NCBI GenBank assembly: GCA_030646295.1
Contig: JAUSND010000024.1
Location: 186,001-250,000 of the forward strand
Source of the DNA: Moraxellaceae bacterium
Lineage (GTDB): Bacteria > Pseudomonadota > Gammaproteobacteria > Pseudomonadales > Moraxellaceae
Reading direction: 5' to 3'
DNA length: 64,000 nt
Positions 36,253-44,351 of the stretch are shown in pieces. How positions within the stretch are numbered: position 1 is the first letter of the stretch; each line of letters begins with the position of its first letter. The notes beneath the pieces were generated by a model that ran no database searches, was not told the DNA's origin, and was given only the letters and a program-made list of their open reading frames with translations. Position numbers and translations under genes: made by a program.

Positions 36253-38560
36253 CCCCAACCTCCTCATCAGTCGCTCGCGGAACCTCAATCCTGAAGCATG
36301 TGGAGAAGCCACTCTCTGCTTCTACTAGATAAATCGATCCGCCCATCGCCTCAATAATATCCCTGATAATCTTCAACCCGAGACCTGTTCCTGTCAGCTT
36401 CTCAGCATCACTTGACATTACATTTGTCGGTGCGCTTGTAGAATAAAACGCATCAAATATCCTCTCCCTGCTTTCAAATGGAACCCCATCCCCATTATCC
36501 GAAAAGTCAACAATTACATTTTCGCTATCCGCCTTTGCCTCAAAGTGGATTCTTCCACTTACCCCGGCCCGATCTATTGCCTTCAGCGAATTTGTAAAGA
36601 GATTGAGCAGAACGGATGACCACTCTGACTTATGACTAGGCCGAACGAATAAGTCATAGCCATTAAACTTTTTTGTAAATGTAACCCCTTTTTTAGATAA
36701 CGTTGACTCCATTACTTCCGAGAAGTCATTAACAATATCTCTAACCTCATGCACTCCAAGATCGCGCCGTACATTATTAACTACAGCATCGTCAAAATAT
36801 CGCATATAACTCTGCAGCACCGTGATGCTTGCTTTCAATGAGGAAACTCCCGACGAGCCACTAAATTCGTGATCATTCCCAAGCCCCGAAATAGTTGAGG
36901 AGATAGCCGCCAACGTATGCCTAACTTCGTGCGTAAACTCCCCAATTACCAATCCTAGACTCGCCAGCACACGCAGCATTCCAACCTCCGCAAGCACTTT
37001 CTCAGCCTTCGTACCAAGACTCTCAATCCTCTTTGCCAACTCCTCAGCATCACCACTTCGAACCTGCTCCCTCCCCCCCCCCACCTCATGCGAAGCAGAC
37101 GCGCCCGCAGCAATTCGCCTAATCTCGTCCGCCACCTCCGTTGCCTCCTCTTGAGGAGACTTCTGAAGCCGTTCATCTCGCTTCGAACCAGAATCTGAAG
37201 CAAATATCTTTCTCCCGCGAGCCCGGGCAATCTCTATAACACCTGCAAGCAACGCCCTAAAAACAAAATCTTGAAGTTGAAAAAAAGCATCATTCTCGAG
37301 CAATCCTTCACGACTAGCGGTCTCCTCGAACTTACGCCCATCAACGTCATGAATTTCTACGAATCCAAGAAAGTTATTGTTGTGATGTGGCGGAAGAATT
37401 CCTCTTAGCGCGCTTGAACGTTGAAGCCCAAGCCAGTCATCAAATTGCTCCCCATAGGGAAGAACCCTAAATCCATTCCGATATATCCTAATCCCTCCGC
37501 TGTGATTCAGAACCTCCCTTACCAGAGCCTTTGAACCCGTTGGAAGCTCCTCTTGAATAAAATAGTGCGCACTAAACTTAACGCCAGACAGTGCATCGTA
37601 GTTCTTGCATGTCAATCCAGTTCTCGGCTTTATTTTTTCCTCGAATTCAAGATTCCTATTTTTGAATTCAATCTTGAATCTCGACGACCCCATAGAGATA
37701 AATGGCTCGCCCCTCTCGTTAACCTCGCCTGAGATATGCGCCGCTGCATGAGACAATACCGACCTTCTATCATCAGCAATAACTACGGGCTTTTCATTCA
37801 CCATGCGGTAGAACGCAATCTTGAAGCCCGGATCATCATTAGCATGTGCAGCATCTTGCATTGCCAACGGAAACGGCTGCATTAGCTCAGAAACATATCG
37901 AAGCGAACGAAGGATCTGAGCCGAAGACCAAGCATCTCTAAGACCATCAATTCTTAGCGAAGTTCCAACTCTAGGTAGTCGAGGCCTAACCTGGAGAGCA
38001 TTTGTAATCAAGTACAAATCTCTTCCGCGCTCGAACTGATTCCAGTCAATTTCCAAGCGCAATGAGAAGTCCTCTGACTCCCTCTGCGTCTCAATTACAA
38101 GCCTTTCTCCCAGCCGCTGCGCAGCGAATCGACCAATACCCTTTCGCCCTGCTCTCTGCCGACCATACTTTACCGACATAGGCTCATCGACCTTGTCCTG
38201 AGTCGATATTCTCATGAATCCATTGAGCAACTGCTGCCGCGACATTCCATGGCCGGTATCAATAACTTTTAGCACTCCACCTTTTTGCTCCTGCCTATCA
38301 AATATCAGATCAACCGTTGTGGCGTCAGCGTCATACGCATTTTTAATTAGCTCGGCCACGGCCGTTTCCTGCTTCGAAACCAGCTCAACTCCAAGACGGG
38401 TAATATGACTCGCATCAACCGAAAACCGAATATTGTTTTCATCCAGCTTTGCCATTTCACCAGCAAGAGCAAGAATCTCGTTGAAGTTCACATCCTCTTT
38501 CGAGAGTGCGTTGGCAAGCTCTTGCTTTAAGCTTCCGAGATCTTTCACACCTCTCTCCAT
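36239..38560 (-). CDS. Dual GHKL ATPase: MORC/Hsp90-like N-terminus and histidine kinase C-terminus
   Basis: 773 residues. N-terminal GHKL domain: AVAELIKNAYDADAT (Glu70, Asn74, Asp77), VIDTGHGMS (99-107), GRKGIGRFAAQRLG (138-151), as in MORC/Hsp90/MutL ATPases. A linker rich in Ser/Gly/Glu (~460-535) contains a G10 tract in the DNA. C-terminal histidine kinase: DHp GEFTHEVRHTL with His544, N box LLNLFTNSLKAID, G1 DFSDNGDGVP, F box RIFDAFYSTS, G2 GTGLGLKIIRDII. No membrane segment, so it is cytoplasmic. The first domain may sense DNA or a foreign structure and the kinase may signal to the receiver protein; this is inference. Confidence 0.85.
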   Translation of the reverse strand: MERGVKDLGSLKQELANALSKEDVNFNEILALAGEMAKLDENNIRFSVDASHITRLGVELVSKQETAVAELIKNAYDADATTVDLIFDRQEQKGGVLKVIDTGHGMSRQQLLNGFMRISTQDKVDEPMSVKYGRQRAGRKGIGRFAAQRLGERLVIETQRESEDFSLRLEIDWNQFERGRDLYLITNALQVRPRLPRVGTSLRIDGLRDAWSSAQILRSLRYVSELMQPFPLAMQDAAHANDDPGFKIAFYRMVNEKPVVIADDRRSVLSHAAAHISGEVNERGEPFISMGSSRFKIEFKNRNLEFEEKIKPRTGLTCKNYDALSGVKFSAHYFIQEELPTGSKALVREVLNHSGGIRIYRNGFRVLPYGEQFDDWLGLQRSSALRGILPPHHNNNFLGFVEIHDVDGRKFEETASREGLLENDAFFQLQDFVFRALLAGVIEIARARGRKIFASDSGSKRDERLQKSPQEEATEVADEIRRIAAGASASHEVGGGREQVRSGDAEELAKRIESLGTKAEKVLAEVGMLRVLASLGLVIGEFTHEVRHTLAAISSTISGLGNDHEFSGSSGVSSLKASITVLQSYMRYFDDAVVNNVRRDLGVHEVRDIVNDFSEVMESTLSKKGVTFTKKFNGYDLFVRPSHKSEWSSVLLNLFTNSLKAIDRAGVSGRIHFEAKADSENVIVDFSDNGDGVPFESRERIFDAFYSTSAPTNVMSSDAEKLTGTGLGLKIIRDIIEAMGGSIYLVEAESGFSTCFRIEVPRATDEEVGDARY
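37073..37082. repeat. G10 homopolymer inside the GHKL kinase gene
   Basis: Ten consecutive C on the plus strand, G10 in the coding strand, encoding EVGGGR near residue 494 in the linker between the two ATPase modules. A one-base slip in the neighbouring frame runs to a stop at 36955 and would yield the N-terminal ATPase without the kinase. Confidence 0.8.
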
Positions 38561-38597
38561 AAAAATTCACGCCCGAAAATTACCAAACTGCCACCCA

Positions 38598-40268
38598 TCA
38601 AAGACGGCCACCATTCCGCTGCCTTCGCAGCAAAACCAGCTCTTCAGCAAGAACTCCAAAGCCCATTTTGTCGCTTACATGCGAAAGTAGAAATGAATCC
38701 GCTAATTCACGTGCCTCCTCTCTGCCACCGCGCCGAAGCGCCTCGTCAATTTCCCTAAGACAATCTTCCAGCTCCGCGAGACTTGCGCCTTTAATTGTCA
38801 AAAATGGCATTTGCGAAACGTCTTTTACATTTAATTTTAATGCGCCAGACCCAAACCTCCCACCTACCACCTCAGAATACAACTGACCGATTGTGCTTAT
38901 TACAGATATCACCAAGGCAAATATTTCCCGCCTAGATGTTTTCAATTCGTCGAAATAGACCGCATATATAGAATTGGTACACAGAACACCTGCATCGTTT
39001 AATATAAGCTCGGGGCCATGCTGAGCAAAAAACCTGAAAAATGCATCTGGCGTGCGCATACCTGGTATTACATACCACGGCTCTCGCTTACTATACGTCT
39101 TGTTTTTTCTTATCAAATCAGCATTGAGCCCACTATTAAGGTGATCTGCCATCTCCTTTCGAAGATTAGCTCGCTTGCCGATCATGATTACGCGAGTTGG
39201 ATACCCAGTTTTTTCCAGAGCTTCGAAATCATCTTCAGTGAAAATTAGGGATTCCACATATGACAACTTACGAAGACACCGCTTTGTAAGACTTGATTTT
39301 GGATCGATCAGCCTTCGCTTTCCGTTTGTCACCAGGAACCGATTCACATCCCCCAGCACCAAGCCAATATTTATAGCTCCGACATCATGAAATGCCTTGG
39401 CTCCCTCTGAGGCAGAAAACCCAATTAGGCAATTAAGAATATTTTCATGCCTATCAGTAAACCGACTACTCTCATGCCCTGAATTTTCGCTCGTTAGGAT
39501 TTCCTCAGCCTCATCCAGAGTCCTGCACCTAAGCTTCACCAGTCTTTTGTGCACAACCCCTTCTGCCCGATAATTATCGGCAATTAATATTGCAACCCTC
39601 TCCTTTGTTCCAGATTCGACAAATATCTCACTTTCAACAAGAATAATTTCAACTCTTGAAAATCTATTTGAAAGAATGTCGATTAAATATTTCCCTGGAA
39701 TACTTTTGTTCACGGAAAATGGAACTATGAAAGCCAGACTCCCGCCCTCCGCTAGCAACGATAGACTTCTTATTGCAAAGTAAATCCACAGCGATGGCTT
39801 CCCGGGGACATAAAAACCAGCAGCGGCAGCATCCGCCAAATACCGCTCCCGCTTGCGGTCGGGCATTTTCTCGTGCCCAACATATGGGGGGTTTCCGATT
39901 ACAACATCAAACTTTTTCGAGAAGACTCCATCTGGAAGGCGAAGAAAGTCACCTTTTAACAAATTTCTCTTATTAATCTCGACTCCCGTATTTGCAACTG
40001 ACTGGAATGCAGCTGCGTCGACATCTACTCCGTAGACTTGATTGCGAGGAAACGAGCACCCAACATCTCTAAGCCGATTAATAGATGCGGACAAAAATAC
40101 GCCACCCCCAAAGCTCGGCTCAAGAACTACTGAAGCGGGGTTCTTTATGACACGCGTCGTTACAAGCGCAGCAAGGTCTTCTGGCGTATAGAAGGCACCC
40201 AGCCTCTTTTTTTTCTTTGTAATCAAGTTGAAGTTCCGACCTTCCAAAATATGGAGATATTCGACCAT
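38598..40268 (-). CDS. Eco57I-like N6-adenine DNA methyltransferase
   Basis: 556 residues. N-terminal RLGAFYTPEDLAALV and motif I VVLEPSFGGGVFLSA (48-61), motif IV DVVIGNPPYVGHEK (NPPY at 126-129), and SLAFIVPFSVNKS as the later catalytic-domain motifs: a gamma-type class I methylase like the M part of Eco57I. The C-terminal ~250 residues would be the target-recognition domain. No restriction nuclease domain is seen in it. First gene of the operon with the GHKL kinase, receiver and unknown protein (37-bp gap to the kinase). Base composition is clearly AT-richer than the flanks, a sign of transfer. Confidence 0.88.
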   Translation of the reverse strand: MVEYLHILEGRNFNLITKKKKRLGAFYTPEDLAALVTTRVIKNPASVVLEPSFGGGVFLSASINRLRDVGCSFPRNQVYGVDVDAAAFQSVANTGVEINKRNLLKGDFLRLPDGVFSKKFDVVIGNPPYVGHEKMPDRKRERYLADAAAAGFYVPGKPSLWIYFAIRSLSLLAEGGSLAFIVPFSVNKSIPGKYLIDILSNRFSRVEIILVESEIFVESGTKERVAILIADNYRAEGVVHKRLVKLRCRTLDEAEEILTSENSGHESSRFTDRHENILNCLIGFSASEGAKAFHDVGAINIGLVLGDVNRFLVTNGKRRLIDPKSSLTKRCLRKLSYVESLIFTEDDFEALEKTGYPTRVIMIGKRANLRKEMADHLNSGLNADLIRKNKTYSKREPWYVIPGMRTPDAFFRFFAQHGPELILNDAGVLCTNSIYAVYFDELKTSRREIFALVISVISTIGQLYSEVVGGRFGSGALKLNVKDVSQMPFLTIKGASLAELEDCLREIDEALRRGGREEARELADSFLLSHVSDKMGFGVLAEELVLLRRQRNGGRL

Positions 40269-40315
40269 GTTACACCATGATCCTGACTCAGCCGTCTGCC
40301 AACCATCTAAATAGC

Positions 40316-41053
40316 TTATCGCAATCTGCCCAGCACGAATTCGGGATTGCCCTTGAGCAGGCCGACCAGGCCATCGGCCAGACTCTTGGACGGCCGGATG
40401 CGGCCGCCTTCAATGCGGAACAGCGTTTGTGCCTTGTCGCCGTAGCGCACATGCGCCTTGATGAAGTCCTGCAGGCGGCGTCGCTCGTCTTCGCCCTTCA
40501 GAAAGACGGGGGCGCGGCGGATATGGTCGGCATAGAACGGATCGCAGATGGCGCCGTCATGATCGGCATAGTTATGCAGGTAGGCGCAGGGTGACAGTTG
40601 TATGCCGCCATCGTAGACGGCCTCGTTGTAGCCCTCCAGCAGTGCGGCATAACTCCAGGCCTGATACGAGGGATGGCTGACCTCTGCCGTGCCTTTGGCA
40701 AAGCGCGTGACGACAATCGCGTCTTTCTCGGTTTTCTGTGCCGTTTCCCATTGTTTGAGTTCGACAATGACAAGGCAGTCTTTCTGGTCGGCAGTTTTGC
40801 CGGTCAGCAGAAAGTCGACACGCTTGGCGGTTTGCGGAATGTTGTATTCGATGGCCACGCCGCAATCATCGGGAATGTCGTCATCCACCAGCACCTTGCC
40901 CATATAGGCGAGCGAGTTGGCCCAGGAGCGGACTTCTTCTTTCGAGACCTTGTGGCCTATTTTGGCGCGAAAGGCTTCGTGAATAACCTCTTCGATGTCG
41001 CGGTGATGGACATCGTGAAGGAATCCCGACTTCTGGTTCTGGTAGATGATCAC
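40316..41053 (-). CDS. DUF2075 protein truncated to its PD-(D/E)XK nuclease half
   Basis: 245 residues that match the N-terminal third of DUF2075 proteins, which normally carry a PD-(D/E)XK nuclease followed by a superfamily 1-type helicase (usually >600 residues). Visible: MIIYQNQKSGFLHDVHHRDI, nuclease residues Asp80 and Glu98-X-Lys100 in RVDFLLTG...VIVELKQW, HPSYQAWSYAALLEGYNEAV, and RIRPSKSLADGLVGLLKGNP. The family sequence continues past NPEFVL, but here the frame stops after five more residues. No Walker A follows. The cut coincides with the edge of the AT-rich island, so the helicase part was lost on insertion. Confidence 0.8.
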   Translation of the reverse strand: MIIYQNQKSGFLHDVHHRDIEEVIHEAFRAKIGHKVSKEEVRSWANSLAYMGKVLVDDDIPDDCGVAIEYNIPQTAKRVDFLLTGKTADQKDCLVIVELKQWETAQKTEKDAIVVTRFAKGTAEVSHPSYQAWSYAALLEGYNEAVYDGGIQLSPCAYLHNYADHDGAICDPFYADHIRRAPVFLKGEDERRRLQDFIKAHVRYGDKAQTLFRIEGGRIRPSKSLADGLVGLLKGNPEFVLGRLR

Positions 41054-41056
41054 TAC

Positions 41057-41404
41057 TCAGAGTTCCGTGTATTTCTTGCTGGAGCCTCTGGCCTTGTCGA
41101 CCGGATACTTTTCGGCGTTACGCCTGAGCTTATCCTGCAGGGCACTTTGCAGATCTATGCCGGCGTCATGCGCCATCAGCAGGGTGTAATACAGCACATC
41201 GGCCAGCTCGTCCGAGAGATCCTGCCGCTGCGCGCTGGCCACGGCATCAATCGCGGGGCCGGTCTTCCACTGGTACAGCTCCAGCACTTCGGCGGCTTCC
41301 AGCGATAGCGACAGCGCAAGATCCTTGGCGTTATGGAATTGCTTCCAGTCCCGTGCATCACGAAAGGCGACAATCTGGTCGGTGAGTGACTTGATCTGGG
41401 ACAT
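41057..41404 (-). CDS. MazG-like nucleotide pyrophosphohydrolase
   Basis: 115 residues, one all-alpha NTP pyrophosphatase domain: HNAKDLALSLSLEAAEVLEL and SDELADVLYYTLLMAHDAGI carry the EExxE...ExxD-type metal ligands. It hydrolyses NTP/dNTP to NMP and pyrophosphate; specificity is unknown. The stop lies 3 bp before the start of the truncated DUF2075 gene, and I recall the two families as frequent neighbours, so this is an old pair whose second member is broken. A conserved upstream element lies about 105 bp before its start. Confidence 0.9.
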   Translation of the reverse strand: MSQIKSLTDQIVAFRDARDWKQFHNAKDLALSLSLEAAEVLELYQWKTGPAIDAVASAQRQDLSDELADVLYYTLLMAHDAGIDLQSALQDKLRRNAEKYPVDKARGSSKKYTEL

Positions 41405-41508
41405 GGGGCTTCCAATGGTATGTCGCCAGCGAAGGGGCTGTTATGGCGGTGCTCCTTCACCGGTGCTTTCTTTTTTATGTGTTCATGGCCCGAGAGTCAC
41501 GATGACCT

Positions 41509-41590
41509 AACTGTACCAGTCTTGTATGAGACGTAAAGCATGTAAATCGGGTGGGGGCCTGAGAATGGATTGTCGTTAGCGACAGTTAAC
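41509..41590 (-). promoter_or_regulatory. Shared upstream element, copy 1 (before mazG-like gene)
   Basis: ACTGTACCAGTCTTG then AGACGTAAAGCATGT, and 63 bp on CGTTAGCGACAGT. The same parts, in the same order and facing the same strand, precede two other transcription units (42944-43010, 47146-47220). Read toward the gene, TTTACG and TACAGT are 16 bp apart and could be a promoter. A direct repeat TGTANNAGNC suggests a regulator site. The palindrome ACAGTTAACTGT (41582-41593) adjoins it. The rest of 41405-41664 shows nothing. Confidence 0.55.
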
Positions 41591-41664
41591 TGTCAGTCGT
41601 ATCCGTGCCTTCCAGCCTTGACTATCCAGCGCTTGCAAACTCACCAGGATGGCTGCCCACTCTC

Positions 41665-42297
41665 TCAGGCACTCATCTTTTTAAGGCGCGCCAGCACAAT
41701 CGGCGCGCGCTCCGGTTCTGAAATCAAACCCGGTAACGCATTCAGGAAATCCGGCTTGGCCAGCAGCACCGCAAACTCATCGGCAATGTGTTGTTGCAAT
41801 ACAGTGGGCGCCGTTGCCAATTCGGCAGCAAGTTCTTCGCGACCATCCACAATATTCAGCACATCTTCAAGATCGTGGCTGCTCAGGAAGTCGCGGGCAC
41901 CACGGCTGGCAAATGCCTCCAGCTTGGTGGCGACAAAAGCCACGGCACTGACCAGGCGAATGGTCACGCCATTGTCCAAAGTGACAGGCTCCGCCGTTTC
42001 CACGACATAGGGATACCAACGATTGGAAAAGCCCAGCACATCCTCCTGCACCGGCATCAGGTCGAACAGCACGCCCGACTCCGCATGTACCCAGCGGCAA
42101 ATCACGTCGCTTTGCATATCGCGCCGAAACCCTCGCGCTGCCAGCTCATCTCCAAAGCGGTAATACTTCGCCAGCCCCGCCGCGATCACGGCATCCACAT
42201 CGCGGGTAGCGCGCACACTCTCGGCCAATGGATCGGTGATGAGCAGACCGGCAACAGCACCGCCCACAAACACCAGCTGCTCACGTAACTCGCCCAA
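41665..42297 (-). CDS. AbiEii-like nucleotidyltransferase, 5' end probably frameshifted
   Basis: About 210 residues from a TTG. Nucleotidyltransferase fold motifs: LVFVGGAVAGLLITDP and ATRDVDAVIA (GG...DxD). Family members include the AbiEii toxin. In-frame codons upstream (TAVAQHEALGELREQ) continue the family sequence but run into a stop. The expected start, ATG 42345 with GGAGGG and overlapping the previous gene's stop, is one base out of frame (MRADDPNL...). A single missing base near 42322 would explain this. It is either a pseudogene, a sequence error, or a rare TTG start. Confidence 0.65.
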   Translation of the reverse strand: MGELREQLVFVGGAVAGLLITDPLAESVRATRDVDAVIAAGLAKYYRFGDELAARGFRRDMQSDVICRWVHAESGVLFDLMPVQEDVLGFSNRWYPYVVETAEPVTLDNGVTIRLVSAVAFVATKLEAFASRGARDFLSSHDLEDVLNIVDGREELAAELATAPTVLQQHIADEFAVLLAKPDFLNALPGLISEPERAPIVLARLKKMSA

Positions 42298-42330
42298 GGC
42301 TTCGTGCTGCGCAACTGCGGTAAATTGGGA

Positions 42331-42864
42331 TCATCCGCCCGCATATTGCCCTCCTATGGCGTCCGTCAGCAGTTGGGTTGCCAAGGCCCGCTCACGGGCG
42401 CGCCCGGTGCGCAGGGCATCGACCATCGCCAGCAACTGGTGCAAGTCGGGATCGGCCAGTGCCGCCTGCGGCACCGTACGATAGAGCGGCGACAACGTGG
42501 GCCCCTTGGTGTTGCCGGCAGGGTGCGCCCACACCGGCGCCTCGCCGGGGGCGGCATTCAGCATTCCTGCGAGCGGCTCTGCCCCATACGAGGTGGGCAC
42601 ACCGCGTTTTACCGCCCCGATACTGGCCGGCCAGACATAGCGCACGCCATGCAGCACAAACTCCAGCAAGGCCGGTCGCACTAGTGACCAGCCACCCTGC
42701 TCCTTCGCCACTGCCAGCCCGCTGGCCACCGCCCGCTTCACGCAGGCATGGGTTTCTGACGGGCTCATCGACAGGGCCACCCCCAGGGCGGCATAGGTCC
42801 AGCGCTGCTGCGGGTGTGCAACCACCTTCAGCAGCACCAGCAAATCCTGTGGTTTGAGTTCCAT
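42331..42864 (-). CDS. Winged-helix partner of the nucleotidyltransferase
   Basis: 177 residues starting at ATG 42864 with GGAGG at 7 nt. N-terminal MarR-like winged helix: LLVLLKVVAHPQQRWTYAAL, VALSMSPSETHACVKRAVAS, GLAVAKEQGGWSLVRPALLE. The C-terminal part (LHGVRYVWPASIGAVKRGVP, then TSYGAEPLA) resembles proteins encoded upstream of AbiEii-type nucleotidyltransferases. As in type IV toxin-antitoxin pairs it would be the antitoxin/regulator. Palindromic and direct repeats lie directly before its ribosome site, which fits autoregulation. Confidence 0.72.
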   Translation of the reverse strand: MELKPQDLLVLLKVVAHPQQRWTYAALGVALSMSPSETHACVKRAVASGLAVAKEQGGWSLVRPALLEFVLHGVRYVWPASIGAVKRGVPTSYGAEPLAGMLNAAPGEAPVWAHPAGNTKGPTLSPLYRTVPQAALADPDLHQLLAMVDALRTGRARERALATQLLTDAIGGQYAGG

Positions 42865-42874
42865 GACGCCTCCG

Positions 42875-42906
42875 CATTCGCTATTCGCGAATCACGAATC
42901 ACGAAT
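42875..42906 (-). promoter_or_regulatory. Repeat cluster before the winged-helix gene
   Basis: ATTCGCTATTCGCGAATCAC followed by two CACGAAT-type repeats; contains the perfect dyad ATTCGCGAAT. It lies 11 bp before the ATG, overlapping the leader, and is a natural place for an autoregulatory operator. Apart from this and the element at 42944-43010, the 42865-43180 stretch has no gene. Confidence 0.5.
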
Positions 42907-42943
42907 ATGCCCGCAATCGGAGGCTCCTGCAAGCATGGCAGGC

Positions 42944-43010
42944 AACTGTACCCGTCTTGGGGGGAGGTAAAGCATGTCGTTCCAGCGAATGATGCGACTG
43001 TCGTTAACAA
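42944..43010 (-). promoter_or_regulatory. Shared upstream element, copy 2
   Basis: AACTGTACCCGTCTTGGGGG and AGGTAAAGCATGT, then CTGTCGTTAAC 56 bp from the first base. Matches copies 1 and 3; here it is ~80 bp before the winged-helix gene. Confidence 0.55.
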
Positions 43011-43180
43011 CATCCATCCCGCAACCACGCCTGCTCCTTGCTTGTAGTCCCCAGCAATGGCTCCAGCATGACAACCCCGAACAAAACCCAATAATTAGGC
43101 TATTTGAACCACTTTTCGGTTTATTGCGTCTTCGTCGCAAAACAGGGCAGCGTCATGGGCACTGTCGGGATTGCCCCGGT

Positions 43181-44221
43181 TCACCCCCGGACAGCCGCCT
43201 CCAGCTCTTCTGCCGCGCGCGGATGCTCCCCCAACTGCGCCATCACCAGAGGCAGTGCTTTCTGCAGATATCTGCGCGCCGAGACGGGGGTGTCACCCAC
43301 AGCTGTTTCTATCGCGCCGGGATAGAGGTCGCCCAATGCGGCGACAAGGACAGCCGCCTGATAAAGATCCTTATCCGACTTTGCCTCCCTGTTGGTTCGC
43401 AACTGCGAGACCATCATTTTGTGGATGGCAAAACGCTCTGCAACGGGAACGCGAACAGGGCATACGCCTTCACTGGCGATCAGGGTCGACAACTGTGTCT
43501 GCCCCAGCAGATAGGCCAGATACGGCAAGGTGGTGGCATGGGCCTGCAGCTCTGGCACAGGCGCCAGCCCGATTTCATCATTCGGGGAAGGCACCAGCAG
43601 GTCGACATGAAAGCGGGACTTGCCTTGCTGCTTGAAGCTGGTGGAGGGCAGCCTGACATCGAGTTGAGGCGCCTCGACAAAATCAATGCCGCTGTCCCTC
43701 AGCATGTCGATGAAGGACTTTGAGGGGAGTGTCTCGAAGGCCAGCGCTTCGCGCCGGGCCGCATCAATGTCTTCCGTGGCGTAGGCGTTGGCCTGCAAGC
43801 CCATCTGATTGAGGAGGATGCCGAAGGCATGTGAACCGACCAGCGTGGCACCGGCCGCGAAGAGGCCATGCAGGTGCAGGCTGGCCAGCGTGGCATAACT
43901 GGGCGCATCCGCAGACTGGAAGCCCTCCCGTATCAGCAGGCGAACTTCTTTCTGGATGGCTTTGACTTCCCCGATCTGTTCCCTGATCGCCCCTGCGTTG
44001 CTGTCGGCCTCGCCCACAAGGCCGATATAGGTCTCTTTCTGGCTGCCAGAGCCGTCATAGTGCCGGCGGACATAGTATTCGGAACCCGCCTGGTTCTTGC
44101 GGAGACTGACAGAACCGGGGCTACCCGCAAACACCGGAAGGCCGGCCTTGGCCATCCCGTTGATCGACCCGAAAAGGGTTTTGAGGGCCGGGCTGGCGGA
44201 CCTGTAAAGAGGCCTGGACAT
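43181..44221 (-). CDS. GSU2403-family nucleotidyltransferase-fold protein
   Basis: 346 residues of the GSU2403 family. N-terminal ~100 residues include YYVRRHYDGSGSQKETYIGL and a helix (IREQIGEVKAIQKEVRLLI). Nucleotidyltransferase core: LVGSHAFGILLNQMG (Gly129-Ser130) and ATEDIDAARRE (Asp151, Asp153), later FHVDLLVPSPND. C-terminal helical domain ends ARRYLQKALPLVMAQLGEHP. The molecular role is not known to me; the fold and single-gene layout resemble minimal nucleotidyltransferase toxins. A perfect inverted repeat lies 25 bp before its start. Pieces of this gene recur at 57636-57813. Confidence 0.85.
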   Translation of the reverse strand: MSRPLYRSASPALKTLFGSINGMAKAGLPVFAGSPGSVSLRKNQAGSEYYVRRHYDGSGSQKETYIGLVGEADSNAGAIREQIGEVKAIQKEVRLLIREGFQSADAPSYATLASLHLHGLFAAGATLVGSHAFGILLNQMGLQANAYATEDIDAARREALAFETLPSKSFIDMLRDSGIDFVEAPQLDVRLPSTSFKQQGKSRFHVDLLVPSPNDEIGLAPVPELQAHATTLPYLAYLLGQTQLSTLIASEGVCPVRVPVAERFAIHKMMVSQLRTNREAKSDKDLYQAAVLVAALGDLYPGAIETAVGDTPVSARRYLQKALPLVMAQLGEHPRAAEELEAAVRG

Positions 44222-44245
44222 GGTATTTCCTTACGCGCCGCTTCG

Positions 44246-44274
44246 TATCCCTTAAATTTATCCTATAAGGGATA
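44246..44274 (-). promoter_or_regulatory. Inverted repeat before the GSU2403 gene
   Basis: TATCCCTT and AAGGGATA separated by 13 bp. It sits 25-53 bp before the start codon, where an operator would be. The element is partly kept in the remnant at 57770-57813. Confidence 0.5.
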
Positions 44275-44351
44275 TTTTGCAAGAGCCGTTTCCCATCCCT
44301 GCTTTCAAGCCCTGCATGCCAAGCAGAAATCCGGACAGGTTGCCTTTCCAC

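Noticed and set aside
29584..40315. A prophage or integrative element with its own recombinase
   Set aside because: No integrase, transposase, phage structural or conjugation gene was found; only the repeated acnB end supports insertion.
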